From Mycobacterium sp. URHD0025 (GTDB lineage: Bacteria > Actinomycetota > Actinomycetes > Mycobacteriales > Mycobacteriaceae), in contig NZ_AUEQ01000019.1 of assembly GCF_000426065.1 (NCBI RefSeq), positions 1-64,000 of the forward strand: a DNA stretch of 64,000 nt, in the 5' to 3' direction. Position 1 is the stretch's first letter; each line of letters starts with the position of its first letter. The notes under the pieces were generated by a model. That model saw only the letters and a list, made by a program, of their open reading frames with translations, searched no databases and was not told the DNA's origin. Shown here in pieces: positions 42,043 through 50,950 of the stretch. The position numbers and the translations under genes were made by a program.

Positions 42043-42052
42043 CTCTATAGAG
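42043..42052. promoter_or_regulatory. Palindrome CTCTATAGAG upstream of the mycolic methyltransferase
   Basis: A perfect 10-base palindrome 75 bases upstream of the start, containing a TATAGAG -10-like element on both strands. It may be a promoter or operator. Confidence 0.3.
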
Positions 42053-42118
42053 CGAGCCAGCAGGCCCTACTGTGGGTAGACTAGCTAAGCCTCGGCCATA
42101 GTGCCAGCGCGGGTTGGT

Positions 42119-42979
42119 TCAGTACGTGTAGAAGCCCTGACCCGACTTTTTGCCCAGCTGTCCCGCCTCGACCATGCGCAACAGCAGCGGCGGCGCCGCA
42201 TACAAAGGCTCTTTGAACTCGTCAAACATCTTGTCGGCGATGAGCTTCAGGGTGTCCAGGCCGACCAGGTCGGACAGGCGCAGCGGGCCCATGGGGTGGG
42301 AAAGGCCTGCCACCACGGCTTTGTCGACGTCTTCAATTGTGGCAAAGCCGCCTTCGACCATCCGGATGGCCGCCAGCAGGTAGGGCACCAGCAACGCGTT
42401 GACCACGAAACCGGACCGGTCAGAACAACGGACGACCTGTTTTCCGATGACTGTGCCGGCGAATTCCTCGACGCGCGCGGCGGCGGCATCCGAGGTCACC
42501 AGAGTGCTCACCAGTTCGACCAACGGCAACACCGGAACCGGGTTGAAAAAGTGCAGGCCCAGCACCCTGGCAGGATTCTGGGTAGCTGCTGCGAGTTTCA
42601 TGATCGGAATGCTTGAGGTGTTGGAGGCCAGCACCGCGTCGGGGTCGGTGATCACGCGGTCCAGGTCGGCGAAGATCTTTGCCTTGACGTTCTCATCCTC
42701 GATCACGGCCTCGATGACCAGCTGACGGTCGGCCAGGTCCTCGATGGTGGTGGTGAACTTCAGCTTGCCGAGGGCGGCGTCCTTCTCCCGCTCCGTGACC
42801 TTGCCCGCGCTGACGCCGCGCTCGAGCGACTTGGTGATGCGGTTGCGCCCGGCGGTCACCAGTGCGTCGGTGGTCTCGAACACCAGGACGTCGACGCCGG
42901 CACGCGCGGACACCTCGGCGATACCCGCACCCATCTGGCCGGCACCGATCACACCTACTCGTTCAATTTGATTGCTCAC
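42119..42979 (-). CDS. fadB2: 3-hydroxybutyryl-CoA dehydrogenase
   Basis: 286 residues. NAD-binding motif VGVIGAGQMGAGIAEV at the start, the catalytic region SNTSSIPIMKLA and HFFNPVPVLPLVELV (His-Glu pair with later residues), and the C-terminal LGKKSGQGFYTY signature. It oxidises 3-hydroxyacyl-CoA in short-chain fatty acid metabolism. GTG 42979 is the start. It follows icl on the same strand but is separated from it by two hairpins. Confidence 0.95.
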   Translation of the reverse strand: MSNQIERVGVIGAGQMGAGIAEVSARAGVDVLVFETTDALVTAGRNRITKSLERGVSAGKVTEREKDAALGKLKFTTTIEDLADRQLVIEAVIEDENVKAKIFADLDRVITDPDAVLASNTSSIPIMKLAAATQNPARVLGLHFFNPVPVLPLVELVSTLVTSDAAAARVEEFAGTVIGKQVVRCSDRSGFVVNALLVPYLLAAIRMVEGGFATIEDVDKAVVAGLSHPMGPLRLSDLVGLDTLKLIADKMFDEFKEPLYAAPPLLLRMVEAGQLGKKSGQGFYTY

Positions 42980-43013
42980 TACTTCACTTTCGTCTCAATG
43001 TCCGGACACGCGA

Positions 43014-43045
43014 CAGGCCCCGCCCAGGATTCTGAGCGGGGCCTG
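43014..43045 (-). terminator. Terminator hairpin 1 in the fadB2-icl gap
   Basis: CAGGCCCCGC (43014-43023) and GCGGGGCCTG (43036-43045) form a perfect 10-bp stem around 12 bases. It is GC-rich and would block read-through from icl into fadB2. Confidence 0.7.
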
Positions 43046-43069
43046 CGCTGTCAAGACAGTCGGTACCGC

Positions 43070-43125
43070 GAGCAGACGCAAACTCGTCCATTTCGGGACC
43101 GAAACGTGCGAGTTTGTGTCTGCTC
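43070..43125 (-). terminator. Terminator hairpin 2, long nested palindrome after icl
   Basis: Arms of 17 bases at 43070-43086 and 43109-43125 pair with one mismatch. An inner 6-bp hairpin (TTTCGG-GA-CCGAAA, 43091-43104) is nested in the loop. It starts 13 bases beyond the icl stop. Confidence 0.75.
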
Positions 43126-43137
43126 AGCGGATGCGGC

Positions 43138-44424
43138 CTAGTGGAACTGACCCTCTTCGGTGGAACCGGCCAGCGCGGTGGTCGAGCTGGTCGGGTCCAC
43201 GGTGGTGGCGATCCGGTCGAAGTAGCCGGCGCCGACCTCGCGCTGGTGCTTGGTGGCGGTGTAACCGCGCTCCTCGGCGGCGAACTCGCGCTCCTGCAGC
43301 TCGACGTAGGCCTTCATCTGCTCGCGGGCGTAGCCGTGGGCCAGATCGAACATCGAGTAGTTGAGGGCGTGGAAGCCTGCCAGCGTGATGAACTGGAACT
43401 TGAAGCCCATCGCGCCCAGCTCGCGCTGGAACTTGGCGATGGTGTCGTCGTCCAGGTGCTGCTTCCAGTTGAACGACGGCGAGCAGTTGTAGGACAGCAT
43501 CTGGTCGGGGAACTCGCTCTTGACGCCCTCGGCGAACTTCTTGGCCAGCTCGAGGTCCGGGGTGCCGGTCTCCATCCAGATGAGGTCGGCGTACGGCGCG
43601 TAGGCCTTGGCGCGGGCGATGCAGGGCTCCAGGCCGTTCTGCACCCGGTAGAAGCCCTCGTTGGTGCGCTCACCGGTGATGAACGGGCGGTCGCGCTCGT
43701 CCACGTCGGAGGTGATCAGCGTGGCGGCCTCGGCGTCGGTACGGGCGATGACCAAGGTCGGCACGTCGGCGACGTCGGCGGCGAGACGGGCCGAGGTCAG
43801 GGTGCGGATGTGCTGCTGGGTCGGGATGAGCACCTTGCCACCGAGGTGGCCGCACTTCTTCTCCGAGGCCAGCTGGTCTTCCCAGTGCGAGCCGGCGACG
43901 CCTGCGGCGATCATGGCCTTCTGCAGCTCGTAGACGTTGAGCGCACCACCGAAGCCGGCCTCACCGTCGGCGACGATCGGGGCGAGCCAGTTCTCGACCG
44001 AGGTGTCGCCCTCGACCTTGGCGATCTGGTCGGCGCGCATCAGCGCGTTGTTGATGCGGCGGACGACCTGCGGCACCGAGTTGGCCGGGTAGAGGCTCTG
44101 GTCGGGGTAGGTGTGGCCGGACAGGTTGGCGTCACCGGCGACCTGCCAACCCGACAGGTAGATGGCCTTCAGGCCGGCGCGGACCTGCTGGACGGCCTGG
44201 TTGCCGGTCAGCGCGCCGAGCGCGTTGACGAAGTCCATGTCGTGCAGCTGCTCCCACAGCACCTCGGCGCCGCGGCGGGCCAGGGTGTTCTCCTCGACGA
44301 CGGAGCCCTGCAGGGCGACCACGTCGGCCGGGGTGTAGGTACGGGTGATGCCCTTCCAGCGGGGGTTGTGATCCCAGTCGTGCTGGATCTGCTCCGGTGA
44401 CTTGGGGGTGCCCACGGTCGACAT
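43138..44424 (-). CDS. icl: Isocitrate lyase
   Basis: 428 residues. ICL splits isocitrate into succinate and glyoxylate for growth on acetate and fatty acids and also acts as methylcitrate lyase in mycobacteria. The catalytic signature KKCGH with Cys191 is at residues 189-193. AGGALNV-like GFGGALNVYELQKAMI, IARTDAEAA and SPSFNWKQ confirm the family. GGAG precedes ATG 44424. Motifs resembling RamB sites lie upstream, and ramB is encoded 1.2 kb away. Confidence 0.97.
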   Translation of the reverse strand: MSTVGTPKSPEQIQHDWDHNPRWKGITRTYTPADVVALQGSVVEENTLARRGAEVLWEQLHDMDFVNALGALTGNQAVQQVRAGLKAIYLSGWQVAGDANLSGHTYPDQSLYPANSVPQVVRRINNALMRADQIAKVEGDTSVENWLAPIVADGEAGFGGALNVYELQKAMIAAGVAGSHWEDQLASEKKCGHLGGKVLIPTQQHIRTLTSARLAADVADVPTLVIARTDAEAATLITSDVDERDRPFITGERTNEGFYRVQNGLEPCIARAKAYAPYADLIWMETGTPDLELAKKFAEGVKSEFPDQMLSYNCSPSFNWKQHLDDDTIAKFQRELGAMGFKFQFITLAGFHALNYSMFDLAHGYAREQMKAYVELQEREFAAEERGYTATKHQREVGAGYFDRIATTVDPTSSTTALAGSTEEGQFH

Positions 44425-44592
44425 AGGACTGCTCCTTCGGTTTGTTTCAGTCGCCTTGATCCACCGCCGCGTCGTTCGCCTTGTTAATTGCTAACGCCGT
44501 GACAGCTTCACTGTTGTGCTAATCCGACGATGGCACAGCACATATCCGCAGGTCCACCCGTTTCAGTTGCCAAGTTTCGCCAAAGCGCTTAG

Positions 44593-44613
44593 TTAACTTG
44601 CAAAGGTTGCGAA
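44593..44613. promoter_or_regulatory. RamB-type motif upstream of icl
   Basis: TTAACTTGCAAAGGTTGCGAA holds an AACTTGCAAAG element like the RamB consensus (A/G)AACTTTGCAAA. A second related stretch, GTTGCCAAGTTTCGCCAAAG, is at 44566-44585. They lie 140-190 bases upstream of the icl start. Confidence 0.55.
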
Positions 44614-44671
44614 GAAATATGATGGCTGTACCGGTTCAGAAGCTACCGACGAGTAGCCCATAGGCGCAGGT

Positions 44672-44687
44672 CAGTACGCTCGTACTG
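44672..44687. promoter_or_regulatory. Small palindrome CAGTACG-CT-CGTACTG
   Basis: Perfect 7-base arms around CT lie 16 bases beyond the stop of the thioesterase gene and upstream of icl. They may be a terminator or an operator. The remaining 44425-44702 sequence has no reading frame I would call. Confidence 0.4.
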
Positions 44688-44702
44688 TTAAACCGGGAGG
44701 GG

Positions 44703-45524
44703 TCAGAGCGAGAACAGTGCGGCGATCGCTTTTGTCTCGTCGCCGACTGCATATGTGAGCGTTCTAACAGTCCGGTCGGTGAGCTCTTCGCCGAATTTGT
44801 CGGTCGATCCGGCCGGGTGAACGTGCGACACGATCTCGAGCTTCTCCCCGAGAGCCACCGCGGCGTCGTGCTCGATGGTCACCCGCAGCGGCTTCTCCAG
44901 CAGCTCGGGATGGGAGTACAGGTAGTCCTCGATCACCGTCCAGTAGACCGAGTTGTTCATGTGGTCGAACAGGTCGATGTCGGACACCCGGACCGGATAC
45001 TCACGGATCTCCGCCGCGTCCTCACGGCTGCCGGCCTTCAGGTAGGACTTCCAGCGCAGCCGCGCTTCGTCGGTGGTGCGGCGCAGGCCCGAGAGGAAGT
45101 CGTCGGAGATGCGGGCCGGGCCCTGCGTCTCCCGATTGATGTTGATCCAGAACGCCTCGGATTCCATCAGGCCGCCCTTGCGGCCGTCGATCCGCACGCG
45201 CATCTCGCACCACCGGTTCGAGGTGCCCGAACACCACCGCCGCATCCGCAGCATGTCCTGGAATTCGATGGGCCTGATGAGGTCGATCATGGTGCGCCGC
45301 ACGATCCACAACGGGTGGGTCTCCTCGAAACCGAGTTCGCGGAGATGGTCCGATCCGATGTCCTGGATGTGGCGCGCGGCGGCATCGAAGCGCAGCCGGC
45401 CTGCCCGGTCGATATCGCCCACCCGCAGCGGCCATTCGCGGTCGAAGACGTCGGGATGCGGATCGGGTACCGGCATCATCACCTTGTTCAGTCCGGTGGT
45501 CGAAGTGTGCGCGGTTCCCGCCAT
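44703..45524 (-). CDS. Acyl-ACP thioesterase-like protein (Rv0466-like)
   Basis: 273 residues from ATG 45524; ATG 45530 is too close to the GGAGAG ribosome site. It is a double hot-dog protein related to FatA/FatB: FDREWPLRVGDIDRAGRLRF, AARHIQDIG and LWIVRRTMIDLIRP in the first half, YPVRVSDIDLFDHMNNSVYW in the second with the typical Asn-His pair. It would release fatty acids from ACP or CoA. It diverges from ramB. Confidence 0.88.
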   Translation of the reverse strand: MAGTAHTSTTGLNKVMMPVPDPHPDVFDREWPLRVGDIDRAGRLRFDAAARHIQDIGSDHLRELGFEETHPLWIVRRTMIDLIRPIEFQDMLRMRRWCSGTSNRWCEMRVRIDGRKGGLMESEAFWININRETQGPARISDDFLSGLRRTTDEARLRWKSYLKAGSREDAAEIREYPVRVSDIDLFDHMNNSVYWTVIEDYLYSHPELLEKPLRVTIEHDAAVALGEKLEIVSHVHPAGSTDKFGEELTDRTVRTLTYAVGDETKAIAALFSL

Positions 45525-45631
45525 GATCATCTCTCCAGTCGCTTTCGCCTGAGCCGATCATGCCAGGCAGCCCGATGATGCCAGTAGAGACCAAACTGCC
45601 AAGAATGCAAAGGGAATCTTCGCACCGTTGT

Positions 45632-45637
45632 TAGGCT
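45632..45637 (+). promoter_or_regulatory. -10 hexamer TAGGCT for leaderless ramB
   Basis: TAGGCT lies seven bases before GTG 45645, so the transcript would start at the start codon. A TGCAAAG element at 45606-45612 may be a RamB autoregulatory site. Confidence 0.5.
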
Positions 45638-45644
45638 GTTTGAC

Positions 45645-47060
45645 GTGGCAAAAACGTTCGTCGGATCGCGGGTGCGTCAACTGCGGAGCGAGCGCGGTTT
45701 CAGCCAGGCGGCACTGGCCCAGATGCTGGACATCTCCCCCAGTTATCTCAACCAGATCGAGCACGACGTGCGCCCGCTGACCGTGGCCGTGCTGCTGCGT
45801 ATCACCGAGGTGTTCGGGGTGGACGCCACGTTCTTCGCCTCCCACGACGACACGCGTCTGGTGGCCGAGATGCGTGAGGTCACGATGGACCGCGACCTCG
45901 GCGCGGAGATGGACGTCGCCGAAGTCGCCGACATGGTGGCGGCGTATCCGAATTTCGCCCGTGCCATGGTCAATCTGCACCGCCGTTACCGGCTGACCAC
46001 CACCCAGCTGGCCGCCGCCACCGAGGACCGGTACTCCGACGGCAGCGGCAGCGGTTCGATCACCATGCCGCACGAGGAAGTCCGCGACTACTTCTATCAG
46101 CGGCAGAACTACCTGCACGAACTCGACACTGCCGCCGAGGATCTGACCACCACGATCCGCATGCACCGGGGTGATCTGGCCGGCGAGCTGGCCAACCGGA
46201 TGACCACGGTGCACGGTGTGCGGATCGTCCGGCGGATCGACCTGGGCGACACCGTGCTGCACCGCTACGACCCGGCCACCAAGACCCTGGAGATGGGCAA
46301 CCACCTCTCCAGCGGCCAGCAGGTGTTCAAGATGGCGGCCGAACTGGCCTTCCTGGAATTCGGCGAACTCATCGACAAGATGGTCGACGAGGGCATGTTC
46401 ACCAGCGATGAATCCCGCACCCTGGCCCGGCTCGGGCTGGCCAACTACTTCGCCGCGGCGACCGTGCTCCCCTACCGCCAATTTCACGATGTGACAGAGA
46501 ATTTCCGCTATGACGTGGAACGGCTGTCGGCGTTCTACTCGGTGAGCTACGAGACCATCGCACACCGGCTGTCGACGCTGCAGCGCCCGTCGATGCGCGG
46601 CGTCCCGTTCTCGTTCGTGCGGGTCGACCGCGCGGGCAACATGTCAAAGCGCCAGTCCGCCACCGGTTTCCACTTCTCCTCGTCGGGCGGTACGTGCCCA
46701 CTGTGGAACGTCTACGAGACCTTCGGCAATCCGGGCAAGATCGGGGTGCAGATCGCCCAGATGCCGGACGGGCGCAACTACATGTGGGTGGCGCGCACCG
46801 TGGAGCGGCGCGCATCGCGCTACGGCCAGCCCGGCAAGACATTTGCCATCGGGCTGGGATGCGAGCTGCGCCACGCGCATCGGCTGGTGTACTCCGAAGG
46901 GCTCGACCTCTCCGGCGAGGTGGCCACGCCCATCGGCTCGGGCTGCCGGGTGTGCGAACGCGACAATTGCCCGCAACGCGCCTTCCCGGCGCTCGGCAAG
47001 GCTCTCGACCTCAATGAGCACCGCTCGACCGTGTCACCGTATTTGGTGCGGCAGCCCTGA
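45645..47060 (+). CDS. ramB: Transcriptional regulator RamB (acetate/glyoxylate metabolism)
   Basis: 471 residues, GTG start. N-terminal XRE-type HTH (about 8-62: VRQLRSERGFSQAALAQMLD, ISPSYLNQIEHDVRPLTVAV), a middle ImmA/IrrE-like region (FKMAAELAFLEFGELID) and a C-terminal domain with a Cys cluster GCRVCERDNCPQRAFP (about 438-453) that may bind an acyl-CoA or metal. RamB represses icl and related acetate genes in corynebacteria and mycobacteria. It lies 1.2 kb upstream of icl. Confidence 0.93.
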   Translation: MAKTFVGSRVRQLRSERGFSQAALAQMLDISPSYLNQIEHDVRPLTVAVLLRITEVFGVDATFFASHDDTRLVAEMREVTMDRDLGAEMDVAEVADMVAAYPNFARAMVNLHRRYRLTTTQLAAATEDRYSDGSGSGSITMPHEEVRDYFYQRQNYLHELDTAAEDLTTTIRMHRGDLAGELANRMTTVHGVRIVRRIDLGDTVLHRYDPATKTLEMGNHLSSGQQVFKMAAELAFLEFGELIDKMVDEGMFTSDESRTLARLGLANYFAAATVLPYRQFHDVTENFRYDVERLSAFYSVSYETIAHRLSTLQRPSMRGVPFSFVRVDRAGNMSKRQSATGFHFSSSGGTCPLWNVYETFGNPGKIGVQIAQMPDGRNYMWVARTVERRASRYGQPGKTFAIGLGCELRHAHRLVYSEGLDLSGEVATPIGSGCRVCERDNCPQRAFPALGKALDLNEHRSTVSPYLVRQP

Positions 47061-47092
47061 CCGCAGGGGAAATCCGCGTTGTCGCGGCAGCA

Positions 47093-47138
47093 AGTTACTC
47101 ACGGTAGGCTACTATCAGTAAGTTACTGTTGGTAGGCA
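47093..47138. promoter_or_regulatory. Repeated operator region upstream of the TetR/quinone-reductase operon
   Basis: AGTTACT-N3-GGTAGG occurs twice with a 28-base period (47093 and 47121). CAGTAA-G-TTACTG forms an inverted repeat at its centre. A TACTAT hexamer at 47110-47115 may be the -10. The TetR product of the operon is the likely ligand of these sites. Confidence 0.55.
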
Positions 47139-47154
47139 CTGCCGAGGAGTCAAG

Positions 47155-47772
47155 ATGGGCGACCAATCCGTCGCTGCCCCGAAACGACGCTTGTCGAAGC
47201 AGGATCGCCACGCTCAACTCCTCAGCGTGGCAAGGGAGTTGATCCGGGAGGCAGGCACGGAAGAGTTCACCCTCGGACGGCTGGCCGAGCGGGCCGGTGT
47301 GACCAAGCCCGTGGTCTACGACCACTTCGGCGACAAGGCCGGCGTGCTCGCCGAGCTCTATCGCGAGTTCGAGGAACGCCAGCGCGAGATGCTCGACGCG
47401 GCACTGGCCGGCGCCGAGCAAGAGGTGCGAGCAGTGGCGCGCGTGGTCGCGGGCGCATACATCGACTGCTGCCTCGCGGAGGGGCGGGAACTGGCCGACG
47501 TGGTCGCCGCACTCGCGGGCTCACCCACGCTGAGCCGGCTGCGCCAGGAGGCCGAGGACGCCTATCTCGCCATGTGCCGTGAGGCACTGGCACCGTTCCC
47601 TGGTCGCATAGACGCGACAGGCCTGCGCGCCGTCATCGGGGCCGGCGACGCCTTGGCCCGAGACGCGCTCGCCGACAGGATCAGCTCCGCCGATGCCCGC
47701 AGCACCCTGGCCCGTGTCATCACGGCCATCGCTGCTGACGACCAACACGACACGACACAGGTGACTTCATGA
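47155..47772 (+). CDS. TetR family regulator of the downstream quinone reductase
   Basis: 205 residues. HTH residues: FTLGRLAERAGVTKPVVYDH, FGDKAGVLAELYREF. The C-terminal domain is typical of the TetR_C group, with VAALAGSPTLSRLRQEAEDA. ATG 47155 is preceded by GAGGAGTC. Its TGA overlaps the next ATG (ATGA), so the two proteins are made together. A repeat-rich operator lies directly upstream. The inducer is unknown. Confidence 0.88.
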   Translation: MGDQSVAAPKRRLSKQDRHAQLLSVARELIREAGTEEFTLGRLAERAGVTKPVVYDHFGDKAGVLAELYREFEERQREMLDAALAGAEQEVRAVARVVAGAYIDCCLAEGRELADVVAALAGSPTLSRLRQEAEDAYLAMCREALAPFPGRIDATGLRAVIGAGDALARDALADRISSADARSTLARVITAIAADDQHDTTQVTS

Positions 47773-48569
47773 CGATCGCACATCCACCGAAGCCCGGCAC
47801 CGCCCTGTGGCTCTACGCGCACCCCCGCCGCGGCTCGCTGAACGACCGCCTCTTCCAGGCCGGAACCGAGGCACTGTCCGCGCAGTACGAGGTAATGATC
47901 TCGGACCTGCACGCCCAGGAGTTCGACCCGGTCCTCAGTGATCGCGACCTCGGAGAGCCGGCCGGCAAGCCGGGGAACATCGTCGAGCTGACAGGCGAGG
48001 CGTACTCCCGCGGCCAGCTGCCTGCCGATGTGCGCGAGGAACAGGCCAAGCTCGCCGCGGCGGAGCTGCTGATCGTGCAGTTCCCGCTGTGGTGGTACGG
48101 GCCGCCGGCAATCTTGAAAGGCTGGTTCGACCGGGTGCTCACGAACGGGTTCGCCTACGGCGATCTCGATCCCGAACTCGGGGTGCCCCGGCGCTACGGT
48201 GACGGCGGCCTGATCGGGCGCAAGGCCCTCATTGTGGTGACCGCAGGAGAGGATGCGCGCTCCATCGGACCGCGCGGCATCAGCGGGGACCTCGAATCGC
48301 TGCTCTTCCCTCTTATCCACGGCACGCTCTGGTACGTCGGAATCGAAGCACTTGACCTGCATGTGGTCCACGACGCCGACGGCTTGGAGGCGGCCGACGT
48401 CGACCTGGAGGCTCAGCGCCTGCAAGAAAGACTGCGGACAATCGGCACCGAGCGGGTCCGACGGTTTCGGCGTTTGCGCGATGGCGACTACCAGGAGACC
48501 CGTGCCCTGCGTGGGGACCTTCTCCCAGGGCGCACCGACCTTGGCATCCACCTCGCCGACCACGGATAG
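47769..48569 (+). CDS. NAD(P)H:quinone oxidoreductase-like flavoprotein (flavodoxin fold)
   Basis: 266 residues. The NQO1/MdaB-like flavodoxin fold is shown by LWLYAHPRRGSLNDRLFQAG, LIVQFPLWWYGPPAILKGWF and DRVLTNGFAYG, with the FMN/FAD loop in VVTAGEDARSIG. It is likely a two-electron quinone reductase. The C-terminal 60 residues are extra relative to the bacterial family. It is cotranscribed with its TetR gene. Confidence 0.85.
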   Translation: MTIAHPPKPGTALWLYAHPRRGSLNDRLFQAGTEALSAQYEVMISDLHAQEFDPVLSDRDLGEPAGKPGNIVELTGEAYSRGQLPADVREEQAKLAAAELLIVQFPLWWYGPPAILKGWFDRVLTNGFAYGDLDPELGVPRRYGDGGLIGRKALIVVTAGEDARSIGPRGISGDLESLLFPLIHGTLWYVGIEALDLHVVHDADGLEAADVDLEAQRLQERLRTIGTERVRRFRRLRDGDYQETRALRGDLLPGRTDLGIHLADHG

Positions 48570-48647
48570 CACCGAGCTGAGTCGGTCTCGGGCGCCAACC
48601 GGCAGCTGGACCTTCTGAACCTCATCACCTGTGCCAGACTCGGCTGG

Positions 48648-49199
48648 GTGAGTGCAATCGAGCCCGCCCGTATCGCACCTGGCGGATTCCGCGAGCTGGG
48701 CCCCGTCAATTGGGCCATCGCCAAGCTGGGCGCCCGCGCCATCCGGGCACCGAGGTTCACCCTGATGAACGTCCTGGGTCAGCACAAGCTGCTGTTTTTG
48801 GCCTGGCTGCCCTATTCCGGGCTGCTGCTCGGCCCGCTCGGCAAGTTGCCGCGACAGGATGCGGAGTTGGTCATCCTGCGGGTCGGTCATCTGCGGGATT
48901 GCGAATACGAACTGCAGCAGCACCGCCGGCTCGCCCGCAGTCGCGGTGTGGACGCCGAGACACAGGCCCGTATCTTCAAGGGCCCCGACGCCGAGGGCCT
49001 GACCGACCGTCAGCGGGTGCTGATCACCGCGACCGACGAGTTCGTCGTCACCCGGTCCGTCTCGGCGGAAACCTGGGGCGCGCTCTCTGCGATCTTCACC
49101 AAGCAGCAGCTCATCGAATTCTGCATGCTGGCAAGCCAATACGATGGCCTGGCCGCCACCATGACGACGCTGCGGATCCCGCTGGACTTCCCCGACTGA
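48648..49199 (+). CDS. Carboxymuconolactone decarboxylase / AhpD-like protein (Rv0464c-like)
   Basis: 183 residues, GTG 48648. The CMD/AhpD fold is seen in LPRQDAELVILRVGHLRDCE, YELQQHRRLARSRGVD and LTDRQRVLITATDEFVVTRS. The usual AhpD CxxC pair is not complete: LRDCEYELQQH has a single cysteine, so peroxidase activity is uncertain. It is upstream of a small membrane protein on the opposite strand. Confidence 0.82.
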   Translation: MSAIEPARIAPGGFRELGPVNWAIAKLGARAIRAPRFTLMNVLGQHKLLFLAWLPYSGLLLGPLGKLPRQDAELVILRVGHLRDCEYELQQHRRLARSRGVDAETQARIFKGPDAEGLTDRQRVLITATDEFVVTRSVSAETWGALSAIFTKQQLIEFCMLASQYDGLAATMTTLRIPLDFPD

Positions 49200-49253
49200 G
49201 TGATTTCGGTGCAACGGGTAACGGCCGGCGTCACCGGATGCACCCAAATCGCA

Positions 49254-49523
49254 TCAGAGGTACGTGACCCCGAGCAGCACGAGCGAGAAGATCACCGGCG
49301 AGACCGGCAGTGCCCACAGGAACGCCGCCCAGGTGTGGGATTTCTGCTGGTATTTGCGCCGGCCGAAGTAGGCGCCCGCGGCCCCACCGATGAATGACAG
49401 GGCGGCGACCAGCAACACCCAGATGTTGACTCGGGAGCCTTCGGTGGCCAACGTGATGGCGGCCAGCCACAGGATGTGGCCGACCACCAATCCGACTATG
49501 CCGGCGACGATTTCGTTTCTCAA
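49254..49523 (-). CDS. Small membrane protein coupled to lpdC (Rv0463-like)
   Basis: 89 residues from TTG 49523, which overlaps the lpdC stop by 4 bases (TTGA). Three hydrophobic helices are seen (IVGLVVGHILWLAAITLA, IWVLLVAALSFIGGAAGAYF and FLWALPVSPVIFSLVLLGVT) with a basic loop RRKYQQKSH. Function unknown. Coupling to lpdC suggests joint expression only. Confidence 0.75.
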   Translation of the reverse strand: MRNEIVAGIVGLVVGHILWLAAITLATEGSRVNIWVLLVAALSFIGGAAGAYFGRRKYQQKSHTWAAFLWALPVSPVIFSLVLLGVTYL

Positions 49524-50920
49524 AAGTTGATCATGTGGCCGGTCAGACCGTGGAAGCACTCCTGCAGCGCCTCCGACAGGGTCGGGTGGGTGTGCACGTT
49601 GCGGGCCAGCTCGTTGGCGGTCAGGTCCCACTTCTGGGCCAGCGTCAGCTCCGGCAGCAGTTCGGACACGTCGGGCCCGATCAGGTGCCCGCCGATGAGT
49701 TCGAGGTGCTTCTTGTCCGCGATGAGCTTCACGAAACCGGTCGGGTCGGCCAGGCCGTGGGCCTTGCCGTTGGCGGTGAACGGGAACTTGGCGACGACGA
49801 CGTCGTAGCCCTCGGCTTTGGCCTGCTCCTCGGTGAGACCGAAGCTCGCCACCTGCGGCTGGCAGAAGGTGGCGCGCGGCATCATCCGGTAGTCACCCAG
49901 CGCCAGAGTCTCTGCGCCGCCGATGGTTTCGGCCGCGACAACGCCCTGCGCCTCGGCGACGTGGGCCAGCTGCAGCTTGCCGGTGACATCGCCGATGGCG
50001 TAGATGTTCGGCACATTGGTGCGCATGTAGTCGTCGATGCCGATGGCCTTGCGGTCGGTCAGCGCCACGCCGGCCGCCTCCAGGCCGAAGCCCTCGACGT
50101 TGGGTGCGAAGCCGATGGCCTGCAGTACCTTGTCGGCCTTGAGCTCTTCGGTCTTGCCGTCCTTGCTGACGGTGACAACAACGGACCCGTCGCCCCCCTT
50201 GTCCAAGATGCCCTCGACCTTGGTCCCCGTGAGGATCTTCACGCCCAGCTTCTTGTACTGCTTCTCGATCTCCTTGGAGACCTCGGCATCCTCGTTGGGC
50301 AGGGCGCGCGGCAGGAACTCGACGATGGTGACGTCGACGCCGTAGTTCTTGAGCACGTAGGCGAACTCCATGCCGATGGCACCGGCCCCGGCGATGATGA
50401 TCGACCCCGGAAGATCGCGCGAGAGGATCTGGGTTTCGTAGGTGACGACGTTGTCGGACAACGAGGTGCCCGGCACCAGACGGGTCGACGACCCGGTGGC
50501 GATGATGGCGTTGTCGAAGGTGAGTTCCTCTGTCCCGCCTTCGTTGAGCTTCACCGACATCGCCTTGGGGCCGGTGAACGTGCCGTAGCCGTGCACCTCG
50601 GTGATCTTGTTCTTCTTCATCAGGAAGTGCACGCCGGCGACGCGACCGTCGGCGACCTTGCGGCTGCGGTCGAAGGCGGCACCGTAATCGAAGGTTGCCT
50701 CACCGCTGATACCGAAGGTCTTGGCTTCCTTGTTGAAGATGTGCGCGAGTTCCGCGTTGCGCAGCAGCGCCTTGGACGGGATACACCCGACATTGAGGCA
50801 CACGCCGCCCCAGTATTTGGGTTCGACAATTGCGGTGTTCAGCCCCAGTTGGGCGGCACGAATGGCCGCGACGTATCCACCGGGACCAGCTCCGAGAACG
50901 ACGACGTCAAAGTGGGTCAC
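49520..50920 (-). CDS. lpdC: Dihydrolipoamide dehydrogenase
   Basis: 466 residues, GTG 50920. LpdC is the E3 of the pyruvate and branched-chain dehydrogenases and the FAD reductase of the peroxynitrite reductase complex in mycobacteria. The FAD motif VVVLGAGPGGYVAAIRAAQL, the redox pair GGVCLNVGCIPSK (Cys41, Cys46), the NAD motif IAGAGAIGMEFAYVL and the C-terminal His in NVHTHPTLSEALQE are present. Confidence 0.97.
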   Translation of the reverse strand: MTHFDVVVLGAGPGGYVAAIRAAQLGLNTAIVEPKYWGGVCLNVGCIPSKALLRNAELAHIFNKEAKTFGISGEATFDYGAAFDRSRKVADGRVAGVHFLMKKNKITEVHGYGTFTGPKAMSVKLNEGGTEELTFDNAIIATGSSTRLVPGTSLSDNVVTYETQILSRDLPGSIIIAGAGAIGMEFAYVLKNYGVDVTIVEFLPRALPNEDAEVSKEIEKQYKKLGVKILTGTKVEGILDKGGDGSVVVTVSKDGKTEELKADKVLQAIGFAPNVEGFGLEAAGVALTDRKAIGIDDYMRTNVPNIYAIGDVTGKLQLAHVAEAQGVVAAETIGGAETLALGDYRMMPRATFCQPQVASFGLTEEQAKAEGYDVVVAKFPFTANGKAHGLADPTGFVKLIADKKHLELIGGHLIGPDVSELLPELTLAQKWDLTANELARNVHTHPTLSEALQECFHGLTGHMINF

Positions 50921-50950
50921 GACCCCACCCTAGTGGGCGACGCAATTCTC

